From: Anoplolepis gracilipes
Lineage: Eukaryota; Arthropoda; Insecta; Hymenoptera; Formicidae
NCBI RefSeq assembly: GCF_047496725.1
Contig: NC_132974.1
Location: 8,989,001-9,053,000 of the forward strand
Direction of reading: 5' to 3'
DNA length: 64,000 bases
This document shows, one piece after another, positions 1-11,443 of the stretch. Under the pieces are notes generated by a model that was given only the letters and a program-made list of their open reading frames with translations, was not told the DNA's origin and did no database searches. How positions within the stretch are numbered: position 1 is the first letter of the stretch; every line of letters starts with the position of its first letter. The position numbers and the translations under genes were made by a program.

Positions 1-2021
1 TCGTGACACCTTACATCTAATGTAAGATGATTCTAGAATAAACACACAAATATATTCTTTTCTATTATGAATTTATTTTCGTAGCGTTGGTACACAAGCA
101 CACGTAGTGTTAGAATACGTATAATGTTCACTGCGCGAGGCTTATACGAGTACTTAATTGTATCAGTAATATATGGATATGGCACGTTTAATTAGTTACT
201 ACTAAATATTTTGACAAGAAAGTAGCTATTATTTCGAAACGTGTCTTATATATGAGGATGTGTCAATTACAAATGTCGATAATGTAATAATTTAATTAAC
301 TTGAGGCGCTAGTGTCATGTCTAAACATAAAATAAATCAAAAAATCAATTTAAAAGGAATGATTGTGACAAGAATGATCACAAACGATCAGTTCCTTAAA
401 CGCGAATGAAATAAACGTTTTAATTTAGATACTCAAATACGATTATTTTTTATCCTTAAATAAGGATAAGGGCACAATGATAAAATGAAGGAAATTTACT
501 TTTATTTTGCATATTAAAAATGGAAAAATGATTGGCATTGAGATTCAATGACTAATGCTCGATAACATTAACTTTCGTATCGTATAATAGCATTGATATA
601 TTTTATTAATATAATTATGTCATAATGTATAAATTTATTATTTCGAAATACTTTAAAATATATTTCGACATAATATTAACAACTATTTTCGATCTCGATA
701 TAACTATTATTTATAAAGTAACTATTTAGCGAAGGTTTGCCAATATCCCCGATAAGAGTTTATTTAATCTTTTGTGTTCCTCTAATAATCTATCCTATTT
801 AACTCTGATCGTATTCACGATATCTAAGTAAAAAATAAATCATTTCTAACTAGAACAGCCCATTTATCGGCGTGCGTGCATTGTATATAATTATTGGTAC
901 GACTATTCGCTATCATATTAGAATACCGTGTAGCGATAGTTGATAGAAAAGTCTTATCATAACAATTATATTTGTACGTAAATAATGCCTGCTAAAATAG
1001 TTTGGTAATGTGTGGAGAGACATCTTCAACCCTTCTTTCAAAAATATTAACGTTACGCGAGAAGTTTGATAAAAAATGATTACCATAAATCCTTATATAC
1101 ATATATCAATTGTAACATTCTCTTAACTAATATTAATAACTGCACAATATTTGATAACAACCGATTTAGCAAAAATTTGAAAGCGTATAACAAATGAGTA
1201 TTAGCTCTTTTCATATTTGCCGTGATAAATTTAATATGTGTGACCGTATAATTAAAAATTACATTCTATATGCGCATAACTTTATCAAAAGAGAAAACAC
1301 ACACACTTTATATACAATTTTCGTAAAATAAAAATGAAATAACGATATACGAAATAGCTTTCAATTTACATGCACATATCAAAAAAAGTTTTGATGCATT
1401 GTTTGGATTTTTAATAAATTAAATGTACACAATTGCTGACTAAAAAAAAATAATAAATACATAAAACATATACATATATATGTATATATTATACATATTT
1501 TATAACAAAAAAATATTATTTACAACAAAAAATACGACAAATTTCTGAAATATTTTGCAAATTGAGGAAAATTAAGCTTTTGCTCAATTTCTGACAATGT
1601 TATTTCTCTCTATTATCTGTGCATATTTGCTTTCTACCAGACATGTCGCGCTATATAACATACACTTTTAGATAACGCAATATTAATCCAATTAGTAGCA
1701 ATTATGATGCTGCGTTTATCATATAGAAAATTCCTCATCAGAAATTTACAGTAACTAAACAAAATGAATTATTATCAATGTAACTTTCATGTTAATAAAG
1801 TTTTAGATTAGATAAGATATTTAGCAATTTTTTTAAAAAGAAAAGTCAATTCCTCTGTACAGAAATATAAGATAAAAAGCATAAAACTTTTTTTGATGCT
1901 TATAATTATTATATTAATGACGCTCTTTACTTTTTAATCTCGAATAATTTAATTTCATTTGCATGTAATTTCAATTCTATTTATAAGTTAATTAATACTA
2001 ATGAAAGACAAATAAACATAC
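1..2021. other. AT-rich non-coding stretch, probable intron of the RUFY-like gene
   Basis: No convincing coding exon was found on either strand. Because the minus-strand RUFY-like gene ends at 2022 with a splice donor rather than a stop, this stretch is inferred to be its next intron. The coiled-coil remainder and the FYVE zinc finger of the long isoform should lie to the left of the window. Contents are AT-rich simple sequence with short A/T runs. Confidence 0.5.
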
Positions 2022-2119
2022 TTCTCATCCATTTTTTGGATGGTCTCAGTCATCGACAGTGTTTTAGCTTCCAGTTTTGTAATCAGTTCTGTCTTATGCT
2101 TAAGCGAGCCTTCGCATTC
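2022..2119 (-). CDS. Alternative internal exon of the RUFY-like gene (long isoform)
   Basis: The exon is bounded by an acceptor TTTCAG|GAATGC and a donor AA|GTATGT and encodes about 32 coiled-coil residues beginning Glu-Cys-Glu and containing LEAKT, then two overhanging bases. It aligns with the start of the exon at 3457 (ECE, Leu, Lys-Thr positions), so the two appear to be duplicated, mutually exclusive exons. This one continues the reading frame out of the window to the left, towards an expected FYVE domain. Confidence 0.65.
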
Positions 2120-5100
2120 CTGAAATAAATACTTATTGAATACAAGCGAAAAAGAAGATTGTATTTGTCCAAATTTCTATAAATAAGTATCTGAAATAAT
2201 ACAATATAATACATGTTGATTTAAAAATTATTTCCATGAATTAGGCATATAATACGAGTATAATAGAGTTGATGTATACATTATCTATGTCTTGCAATTT
2301 GCAATATAGTATTTGTCACATACATAGGATTTATAATATCTTACAAGATATGATGTAACGAAATGTTTTTTTCTTTAGATTTTATATGAGAGTTCTGTAA
2401 ATCTGTTTATCTTACATCTATAATATCACCAATCGTAATCGGCGAGTAATTTAAATTTATTAAAATTTATTTTGTAAAAAAATATATTCGATTTCTGATT
2501 TGTGTAGAACATTATCATTTTAATAAGTTTTATTAAAATAATAAGATTATAAAAATAATTTATACTGGATGTTGTGTGTGTATAATTATTACTCTCTTTT
2601 TTTTTACATTATTATTGCAAACAAATAAATATGTTTTACATCTCAAGATGTTATAATTATATTATTTATTTAACAAATTGTAATAAATTATTGCTTTTAG
2701 TAAAAAATATATATAATTGTTGAAATATTGTGACACTGTAAAAACTTCTACAAGAGAATTATTGTCTTGAACGTAACAGTCTGTATATCGGATTAAACCG
2801 AATTTGATCTCAGAAAAGCGTAATCTGCTAAATCATTTCGTTACACCATAATAATTATGCGTGCTTTGTCAATACAATAACGTCGATAAATCTTCAATCA
2901 TAGCACTAAATAAATGTCAAGTGTACACGACAATATCCTATGCGCAGAACATAAATTCGAAACTTGACGAAATAATTTTGCACAGCTCTGTAGATGTACG
3001 TATACAAAATGTACACCTTGTGTGCAACACCGAATAGCCGCAATATTTCAAGTGTCATTCCTTACAGAATTAATCATGTAAGAGTAGGCTCTCTTTATTC
3101 CTTCGCAACTTGCTCGATTTTTGAATTTCTCATGGATATCTCAGAGGTAGAACGACTCTGTTTCAATTTGTCATTAGATGCTTTCGATGATTGCTCGTCA
3201 AAGGAGCGTTGATGATCGATCGTCTGCCGTGCGGTCGCATTATCTGCGACTGGACACCCTCTTGGAGAAGTGAGACTAGGCTTATTAAGAATAGATTTCG
3301 AGATACCACCTGGAGTGGTAGGGCTTCGTATAGCTTCGCCGTCCTTCATCAAATGATTATACTTCTCGAGGTTGTTAAGGATCTTGCCAATCTGATTGGT
3401 CTTCGCGTGAAGACGACTCACCATCTCGCCTTTTTGTGTCAGCTCATGCTCACACTCCTACAAGGGAAATATGTCCAGAAACGGAAAATTTTTACGTGCT
3501 AGCCAAAAATCTCTCGCGTACAGAAAAAATTCCGGCGAAATAAAATTCCCATCATTTTCAGCACATACAAAAAAAACATCAAACTATTTTAGTGCAGTGA
3601 TAACCTATTTCGCATATAAGTTGCAATTAACTATTTGCTAATAACAGGCATATGGCTGAAATATGATATTAATTATTGACGAAAATATTGATAAAACACG
3701 GAAAGGCATTAAAGAAGTTCTGTGCTATAACTATCATAGTAATTAACTGTTTAAAAATAAATAGTGTGATTAAAGCATTTTATACAGGCAGTATAAATGT
3801 ATAAAAATAAATGTATATTATATCAAAACCGTGATATAGTATACTTGTTTATTTATACATCGTTTGCATATCATATAAAAAATAATTTTATATTAAACAA
3901 ATGATTTCCTAAAATAAGAAAAAGATAAATTTAATAAAAAAATAAGTCATATTTTATAAATATTAGTACAATAACTTCTCACACAGATAATGATTATGAT
4001 GCAATGCAAAATTATAATTTGTATTACTTTAGTTTAATAAAGTAATTAAAATAATAGATATATGTAAGTATGCTTTATCACGGGAATTAAAAAATTATTC
4101 ATTGTCAGTAATAATTGCAAGTTATACCACCTGCAGCTTTTTGTACATTTCCAAGTTGATCAGTTTGATATCCTCCAGTTGTCGCCTTAAAGATATTATA
4201 GTATCTTGCTTCTCATGTATATCCTTCTCTAACAACTTCATAGCTACTTCCATTTCAGATTTCATGCTAATCTGTATAAAAAAAAAAGAAAGACAAAGAT
4301 ACTAATCAATTCTTATGCTTTTATTTTTTTTTTTTTATGTGCGTATACTTTTATAAATCTCTATTATTGAAAATATATTGAGAGACACTGTAATATCACT
4401 ATAAAAAGGGAAGATATAGATTCTTATTAACCTGTAACTCCAATTCTTTCTCTAAATCTTGCCGAGATTTCTTTTCAGATTCTATTCTGCTTCTAAGTTC
4501 TTCCATTTCTGCAGTGGTTTCCGTTATTTTAAGTGGTACCTTTCCGTTCTAAAATTAGATCAATCTCAAAAACAGATCTATACATACCAATCTATACATA
4601 AAATGCAGTTTTAATATGTATATATACCTCATTTGCGTCTTTAACCTCTATACCAAGTTCCTTTTTTAGTTGTCTATTTTCTTCTTGAATCGATAAAATG
4701 TTGTTCTTAGCAATAGCGAGATCTTCTTTCATAAGAGCATTCGTTGTCGTTAGAGATTCTACTTTAGCTTGAAGATTCGTTACCGTTGCGCTAAAATTGA
4801 CAGAAAATATCAATTTCGAGCATTAAATGATAACACTTATACGTGTATGTATGTAGTGTTTCTTGCTCAATATTTGCGAAAAATTAGAGATATTTACTTT
4901 AGATGTCTATTGAGCTCTTCGATATAATTTTTTTGATCAAGCACTGTGGTCATATTGTCATTTTCGAGTTCGTCATCTGGCGATTCACCAGGTATATGAT
5001 TACTGTTGCGCAAATATAATGAAAAGTCAATTACGCCCTGCTGACAGTCGAGATCTTCTTCCTATCACAATAGTTACGATTAACCTTGATTTATTATCGC

Positions 5101-6941
5101 TCAAAGGCACACCATTTCAGACAGTAATGTGAAAAACGTGATGTTAATCTAGACTGACCTTTACGCAAAAGTTGCAATCGATCACATTTAATCCAACTAA
5201 CAAACCCATCACTACGATTGCCTCCTCGCTCATCATCAGAGCATCTGGCTCGAAATATTCCGAGAGAATATCATCTTTATGATCTATCAAAACTTTGAGA
5301 TAATCCGCTAATTTCTTTTGCATTAATGCCATACGCAACCAAGCACGTGCCCTACCCATAGCCGTCCTGAAAATAGTGATTTAAAAATACTACGTTTTCT
5401 AATGCTCGAGGATTTTTAAAGTATTGACAAAGTGTAAACTTTCATTCTATAATTAATTATAATAGATGTTATTATTGATATAGGTCCAAACTAATTCTAA
5501 GTTAACTTAGAAAATGGCTTGTTTAAATGTCAAGGATGAAAATAATAATAGAATATTTTATTTTTCATTTAAGTTAAGAGATTTAACCTAAAAGACTTCA
5601 TTTGACATGATATACTTAGAAAAGTTGACTTTAGAAAAAATGAGAACTTAATTATTCATTCATGTATAAACTCAGATTTATACGTGAAAATAAATATATG
5701 TAGGTGACATTTTCAAAATAAAAATATGAAGTACCTAACAGTAGGTAAATCACGAATGCTGGACGTAATATCTTGTGCTTCGGGACAATATTTTTCTACG
5801 AGCTGCAGAATATCCCACAGCTCCTTCTTGGGTCCAAGAAGACCCTGAAATCGGAGACTGTTAGTACCAATGTGAAAAATTTGCTTTGCTATCCGCATGG
5901 CAACAAGCTTTACCTTCTTTGGCCGTAAACCATGCCTAAGCACATGTTCAAGGACGATGAAAAAATGTTGTAATGGCATGTGATCAGAATCAAGCATACG
6001 ACCATATTTCAAGGATGTTTCGATGAGTTCCTTGACAATTAGTTTTGAAATGTTAACGAGATTACTCCTCTCGATGATCACCGGATCCCGTGCTGCAAAA
6101 ATAATACGTGTCTGCTCTAACTTGTAATAATCTCAATTGATTTCCCACATTCAATATTTAGAAAATTTGCTTTAAATTTAATAGTAAATATCCTGAATAT
6201 GAAATATATTTTTAATTAATAGTAAGATTATTAAAATAATGTTTAGAATGATTGCATAGCACAATGTGTATTAATCTTTTTTGTATTTTCCAGGACAAAT
6301 CAAATTAAATAAAGATAGTAACATATATGGAATTGCCATATGGTAAGCCAAGGTTTGCAACAGTTTTGCTGCTGAAAAATGCATTCCGCTCAAAGCAACA
6401 ATACGATAGCGTGACAAAGAGAAAAAAATATTTTTCTTTCATTCTGAGCAAGAAAAGCAATACTTATTTCTTACGCGGTATAATACGTCAATAATAAATT
6501 TGTTAAACAAAAAGAAAAAAAATTTGATATCTCCAATATTCCGCTAATTAAAATCAATGAGTGCAACAACATCGAGTACGGACACAAGCTGGAGACGTGC
6601 TGCAATGGCGGTGGACTTGGTGCCATAATATCGCAAAGCTCTCGTTGTTCGGGAAGCTGTTGCTGATGATGATGATGATTATCGTGATCATGATAATTAA
6701 TACCACTAAGAGCGAGCGGTGGTGATGGTGACCGCTGCATCGAGTCTTGCAGCGAGAACTCGACATCCTGAAGCTCTTTTAAACAGAGCCATTCGCCGTC
6801 TACCGACACTCGAAAATTGCACAAATATATAGTGTCCTGGGCACCAGCCATATCTTCCTCCAACATGACTCCGCCGTGATGTACACCACCGTGATCGCCC
6901 GGTGGCCTCAATTTCAGACCGGTCAGGGATACCTGCCGCAT
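2022..6941 (-). CDS. RUFY-type RUN-domain and coiled-coil protein (RUFY3-like), 3' end outside window
   Basis: Adaptor of the RUN and FYVE family, which links small GTPases to endosome and lysosome traffic; in vertebrates RUFY3 acts in neuronal polarity. Inferred minus-strand exons: 6941-6584 (ATG at 6941, first ATG after an in-frame stop; donor at 6584 is uncertain), 6092-5914, 5844-5735, 5366-5159, 5061-4898, 4790-4628, 4548-4432, 4271-4131, then either 3457-3095 or 2119-2022. Phases agree at every junction from 6092 downward. The first exon carries a YLCNFRVSVDGEWLCL stretch typical of RUFY3 N-termini. Exons 6092-5159 encode the RUN domain (SKYGRMLDSD-like start, LVEKYCPEA, RAWLRMALMQKKLADYL, GLLVGLNVID). 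Exons 5061-4131 carry VLDQKNYIEELNRHL and a long coiled coil with AMKLLEKDIHEKQDT. No FYVE zinc finger is visible. Family assignment is firm; which RUFY paralogue is ancestral is not. Confidence 0.88.
3095..3457 (-). CDS. Alternative terminal exon of the RUFY-like gene (short isoform without FYVE)
   Basis: The acceptor GTAG|GAGTGTGAG starts a phase-0 exon that begins Glu-Cys-Glu and continues with a KTNQIGKILNNLEK coiled-coil stretch, then a Ser/Thr/Pro-rich tail of about 85 residues. It ends in TAA with no splice donor needed (120 residues). Both this exon and the one at 2119-2022 start with ECE and follow the same upstream exon, so they look like alternatives. The end of vertebrate short RUFY3 forms, which also stop after a KTNQ-type segment, is a close parallel from established knowledge. 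Confidence 0.7.
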   Translation of the reverse strand, partial: ECEHELTQKGEMVSRLHAKTNQIGKILNNLEKYNHLMKDGEAIRSPTTPGGISKSILNKPSLTSPRGCPVADNATARQTIDHQRSFDEQSSKASNDKLKQSRSTSEISMRNSKIEQVAKE

Positions 6942-9128
6942 AGAAGACGATTCCTCTGTCGTCACTAACTCAATTCTGGAGATCACACGATATCTTTCGA
7001 CAGTCGTTCACTTGTAGCGAAGAAGGCTCTTGAGTCGCATAAACTTTTATTTTTCTTTTCTTTTAGTTATACTTTTAATAATTAATAAATACTGAGTGTT
7101 GACTTGTTCTTTCAATATATCTCTTTTATGAGTATATATATTTATTAGTTTATGCGCAAGACTTGTTCACAATATTATATAACATAAAGTATTTTCTTCT
7201 TCTTTCGTTATATCGAACAGCTGATGGAAAAGTATGCCGCAATGAATGAGTCACCACCAAGTGTTGATATATTGCAGTCAAGCTTTACGTTATTAGCAAC
7301 AAAGAATAGAAATCTGCGTCCACTAGTTGTGTTGCTTTTCTTTCGTTATTTTTCCAAATATTATCTTTTATCCTTTGCTATTATTATTAATGGCAAATTT
7401 ATCTGTCTTGATAAGGATAGATTCAGTTGCGTTGTAGATATATCGAAGAAATGGCAAATAAACTCTCATATCAGTTTAAGATGCAGAACTGATGCAGAAA
7501 CGATGGATTCGCACTAATAAAACTACATTGTAGTTCACGATTATTTGCTCACAAAAAACAATAATTAATCGGAAGTTTGTGTACTGTTAAAAATAGCGTG
7601 GAAATCGTACTAGTGTCGAGCGAGGTAAATTTCACGTCAGAGATAACGAGAACGCCGGTGACATATAATATTGATTTTCCCGCTGACTTTGCCTCCACCT
7701 ACAATAATCAATACGAATACCACTGCGCAGTGCTGTGTGGTGCTGCCATCAGCTTTCTGGGTTGCTCTACCGATATGACAGTGAATGGAATACTTTCAAA
7801 CACGGTAATATTAAATTTATTCAATATATAAGAATTTGTATAAGCAAAAGTAGAAAAAAAATGTAAAAAAGAAAAACAGTTTATTTCAAGTAATATTTCA
7901 AGATTTTATTTCAGAAATTTTGAATACTTTCATATAATTGTATATAATTGTGGCATTGTAAAATGTACATCTCAATACTGTCTTAATTAAATATTATACT
8001 TATCAATATTTTTTTATTAATTACATACATATTCACTAAACCAGACTTGAACAGATGTGCACCTTTTTCTTATACTTCTTTTCTTATAAAAATATAAACA
8101 GCTTAACATTTGTGTACCTCTAACGTCACAATTAAACAAATAATCACGCACGTGAACTACAGGAAAACGAGAAAAAAATATCACTACACACGGTTTATTA
8201 ACGTATTATTGTATCAGCAATGTCACATTTTAATTATTTTTCCGTTTTGAGTTGTTCTAATCATGTAACAGATAACTGCGCACAAAAATTTACAATGTGA
8301 TATACTATATATATCACTGTTCTCGTGGTAATGCGTTATCATTCGAGATACAACTGAAGAATCGACTCAACACTCAAACAACAGATTAATATATCGTAAA
8401 AGCTGTTATTATAGTGTCATTAATGTTAATAAAAAAAATGTTATATGCAAATTTATCACATTTAAGAATATTTATGTACATGTATTAAGGAATAAAATTC
8501 TAAATATAATATCTACAATATACATGACTTCTCTGATGTAATCATTGTACATTTAATCATTCATGAATATTATATTTTCTACATATTATATTTTCTAGCT
8601 AAAATAAACACAATTAGATCTTATTTTGGCTAAAACAAAACAAATAATCTAGTTAAAATATTCATAGAAATTCGTAGAAAATACTAAGACTTCTTAATAT
8701 ACTATTGCAACTTTGTTTTTTTAAATCTTCTATAGATCTGTCAAATAATGACACATATTATAAAAATGTATACACATAATATATCATATGTTTTCTATTT
8801 AACATATGCATTTTACAATTTTATGTTATAATTCACGGAACAAAATCTTTTCTGTTACTAATCTTGTAGCAAGAACAATTCAATTCATTTGGAAATGAAT
8901 GACAGACATCTACAGAAAATTATGTAGATATTTAAATCTATTTAATTTTGCGGTAATTTGTAGACTCTAACTGGGAGCAGACCTGAATAAAGAAACACAC
9001 GTGCGCGCACAGTATGTTTACGCGCGTTTATTACGCGGGCGCCAAGCTAAGCCCGCCAGCGCGGACTTTTGAAGAACGCGCCGAATCGTGGGAGCATGCA
9101 CCTAACACCTAGCATTCTATGTACTCAC
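6942..9128. other. Non-coding stretch between alternative first exons of the RUFY-like gene
   Basis: Mostly AT-rich sequence without a supported gene, apart from the small receptor-like fragment at 7606-7804 on the plus strand. A GC-richer patch with many CpG sites occupies about 8995-9110, just downstream of the donor of the upstream first exon. Confidence 0.4.
7606..7804 (+). pseudogene. Possible odorant-receptor-like exon fragment
   Basis: An open stretch of about 65 residues ends at a donor-like ACG|GTAATA. The peptide contains FPADFASTYNNQYEYHCAVL followed by a hydrophobic stretch and a conserved-looking Asp. This resembles the loop plus transmembrane segment seen in hymenopteran odorant receptors. 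No ATG, acceptor or neighbouring receptor exon is found, so it would be a relic or an unrelated open frame. The resemblance is from memory and weak. Confidence 0.22.
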
Positions 9129-9318
9129 GTCTGGGCAACCACCAAGCATCCAGCTTTCTTGGTCTAGACACAACGAGATCCGGCCATTTGTCCTCCCGTA
9201 TAGAGTAACTCGACGGCGAACGCGAGACACTTTTCTCATTTTCATCAGATGCAAGGCTACCGGTGAACGATTTCTCGGACGGGGATATTGGCAAACCGTC
9301 GCTACTTTCCGCGGCCAT
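9129..9318 (-). CDS. Alternative first coding exon, probably of the RUFY-like gene
   Basis: An ATG in good context (AATATGGCCGC on the minus strand) opens a 63-residue stretch rich in Ser, Glu and Asp, which ends at a strong donor, C|GTGAGT, at 9129/9128. It leaves a one-base overhang. The RUN-domain exon ending at 6092 begins with two bases of a split codon, so this exon joins it in frame (giving Pro, then RDPVIIERS). No other minus-strand partner is visible between the two. This would give an isoform with a different N-terminus from its own upstream promoter. The link is inferred from phase and position only. Confidence 0.55.
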
Positions 9319-10932
9319 ATTTACGTTTTCACTGTCGACCAGCGGCGCATGAGTTTATCGACAGTGTACGTATACATATATACGTATATATGTATGCGTA
9401 TACACTCATATATGTACCTCTGAGGACTTAAACGCCACATTCCTTTTGCCAGCACGTGGTAAGAATACTTGTCATGTCATGCTTCTCTATGCACGCCTCC
9501 ACTACCAGACTCTTTTCGATAATTGCCGGATGAAATCCGGAATAATGAGATAAAATTGAAACAAACATAGCTTGACGTCATCTGCGAACGATGTTGCTAT
9601 AATTCTTGTTTCTAAATAATCAAGAACTTGGATTTATCAAGAGATAATATAGCATCAAAATAAGTACAGAACAGAAGAGCGAAATTGTATCGACATTTTT
9701 AATAATAAAAAAAAAAAATAAAACTGTTTACGTGAAGGAAAAAAATTGATATTTAGTCGATCTTTCTTCTTCGGAAATGACAGATATGTAATAGAAAATG
9801 GACTGGCTACCGTATTGCTTCTTCCGCATGGATTGTCGGGGTCCTATATAAATGTGTCAATAGATTCCATTTTTCTTTTTAGTCATTTATAAAAGACCTG
9901 TCGTAAGTTTCGTGTTTGGAATTAATTCTCTTTCAAAATGTTCTTTTTAAAATATGCTATTAAATACAAAAATTTAAAAGACATGAATTTTTCAAACACA
10001 CTGTTTTAAAATTTTTAAAATCTCTCAAAAAGTTTAAACAATAAGAAACTTTGTTAATTAATTAGTATTGTTAAAATTGTTTGAATTTTCTTGACAAGAA
10101 ATACATATGAATTTGTTTAATTGCAATTTAGACATAAAATTAAGAAATATATATAATTTTTCTTAATGTTCAGACAATATTTAAAAACATAATTTTCAAA
10201 TAATATATTTTAATATATTATTTTGGAAACAATTTTATTACAATTATACGTATATTAAAAAATTAATCAAAAATTGTTAGTTGTACATACATATATTAAA
10301 AATTTATTGTAATAAATATACTCTATAATTGATTCCATCATCTAACAGTTAATATTGCAAAATCACACAGAGCTACTTTTTTACATTCACTACTTATGTG
10401 TAGATCTTGTTGATAATTTATAGGTATATTTAATTTATCCTTTTTTCAACAACATAATCTCTTTTTTTTCTTTCTTATCGTTTTTTTTTATCAAGCCCTT
10501 TTGTCGAAAGTTTAATACTTGAAATATTCTGGAGGTGTGAACGCCTCTAGAATACAGTGACAATCTGCGCACGCATCGCGTTGATCTCTCCAACTTATTC
10601 TCGCTGGGTTGAGTAACTCTCAAGCCACAGTCGAAACTGGAATTTCTGCGCGCCATACGGCTTCCCTCTCTCCTTTACATCGGAAAGTAGCCTATTGTTC
10701 ACATGACACTGGGCACATGGGTTGCGATCCTGATGGCGCGAAACATTAATCTTCCAAACGTCGTGATTGTGATGAAGCAAATTTTATAGGACAATGCGGA
10801 AGATTTTCTTTCGCACGTGCCATAAGATCGCGAAGAAACTCTTTCATAAATATTCGTTGAATACGGAATATTTCCGCGATTTAATTAACAAAACGCTTGG
10901 ACAAGTAAAACAAAATTTGTGATCGTGTCAAG
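9319..10932. other. Head-to-head intergenic region between RUFY-like and guanylyl cyclase genes
   Basis: This 1.6-kb segment separates two divergent start codons and should hold both promoters. At 9361-9410 there is a palindromic TATACGTATA-type block. A patch richer in GC and CpG lies at about 10500-10930, directly before the cyclase ATG. Open frames there on the minus strand have no recognisable similarity. No clear TATA box could be assigned. Confidence 0.45.
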
Positions 10933-11380
10933 ATGTACGGAATGCTGCTGGAAAGTGTGCAATATTTTGTGCAGGTCGGTAGAGTGAGAGCAAATAGAGC
11001 TGGCATTATGTATTTGGCTAACTTGGGATACATCTTATTTGGAATATATACTTGAAAAATGATTGAGTTTAAATTGAATTTTTATTTTCCCTCTTCGTTA
11101 TTCTTTATGGTAAGTAATTTTCTTTTGTATTTACATAAAACTTCTTGTGTTTATCATTTATTAATTCATTTTGTTTTTTTTTAATTAACTTATATGATCC
11201 TATGTATATATACCCGTGTATCATATATAAAGATATATATATATATATACCTATATATGTATATATTAATATGTATATACATATACCATACATATGAGAG
11301 ATTATTAAAATTAAATTTTAATATTATTAAGAAAAGGATTTTTAATGCTTTTACAATTATATGTTATTACAATTATATAC

Positions 11381-11443
<63 letters not shown>

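Noticed and set aside
1..2021. Search for FYVE zinc-finger exons of the RUFY gene
   Set aside because: No minus-strand stretch with the expected Cys pairs or an RRKHHCR-like motif was found, so the exons must be outside the window.
7224..7517. 97-codon plus-strand frame next to the receptor-like fragment
   Set aside because: No family resemblance, no splice partner, average AT-rich composition.
10435..10780. Two overlapping minus-strand frames upstream of the cyclase gene
   Set aside because: They lie in the probable cyclase promoter, end in a Lys-rich low-complexity tail and have no recognisable domain.
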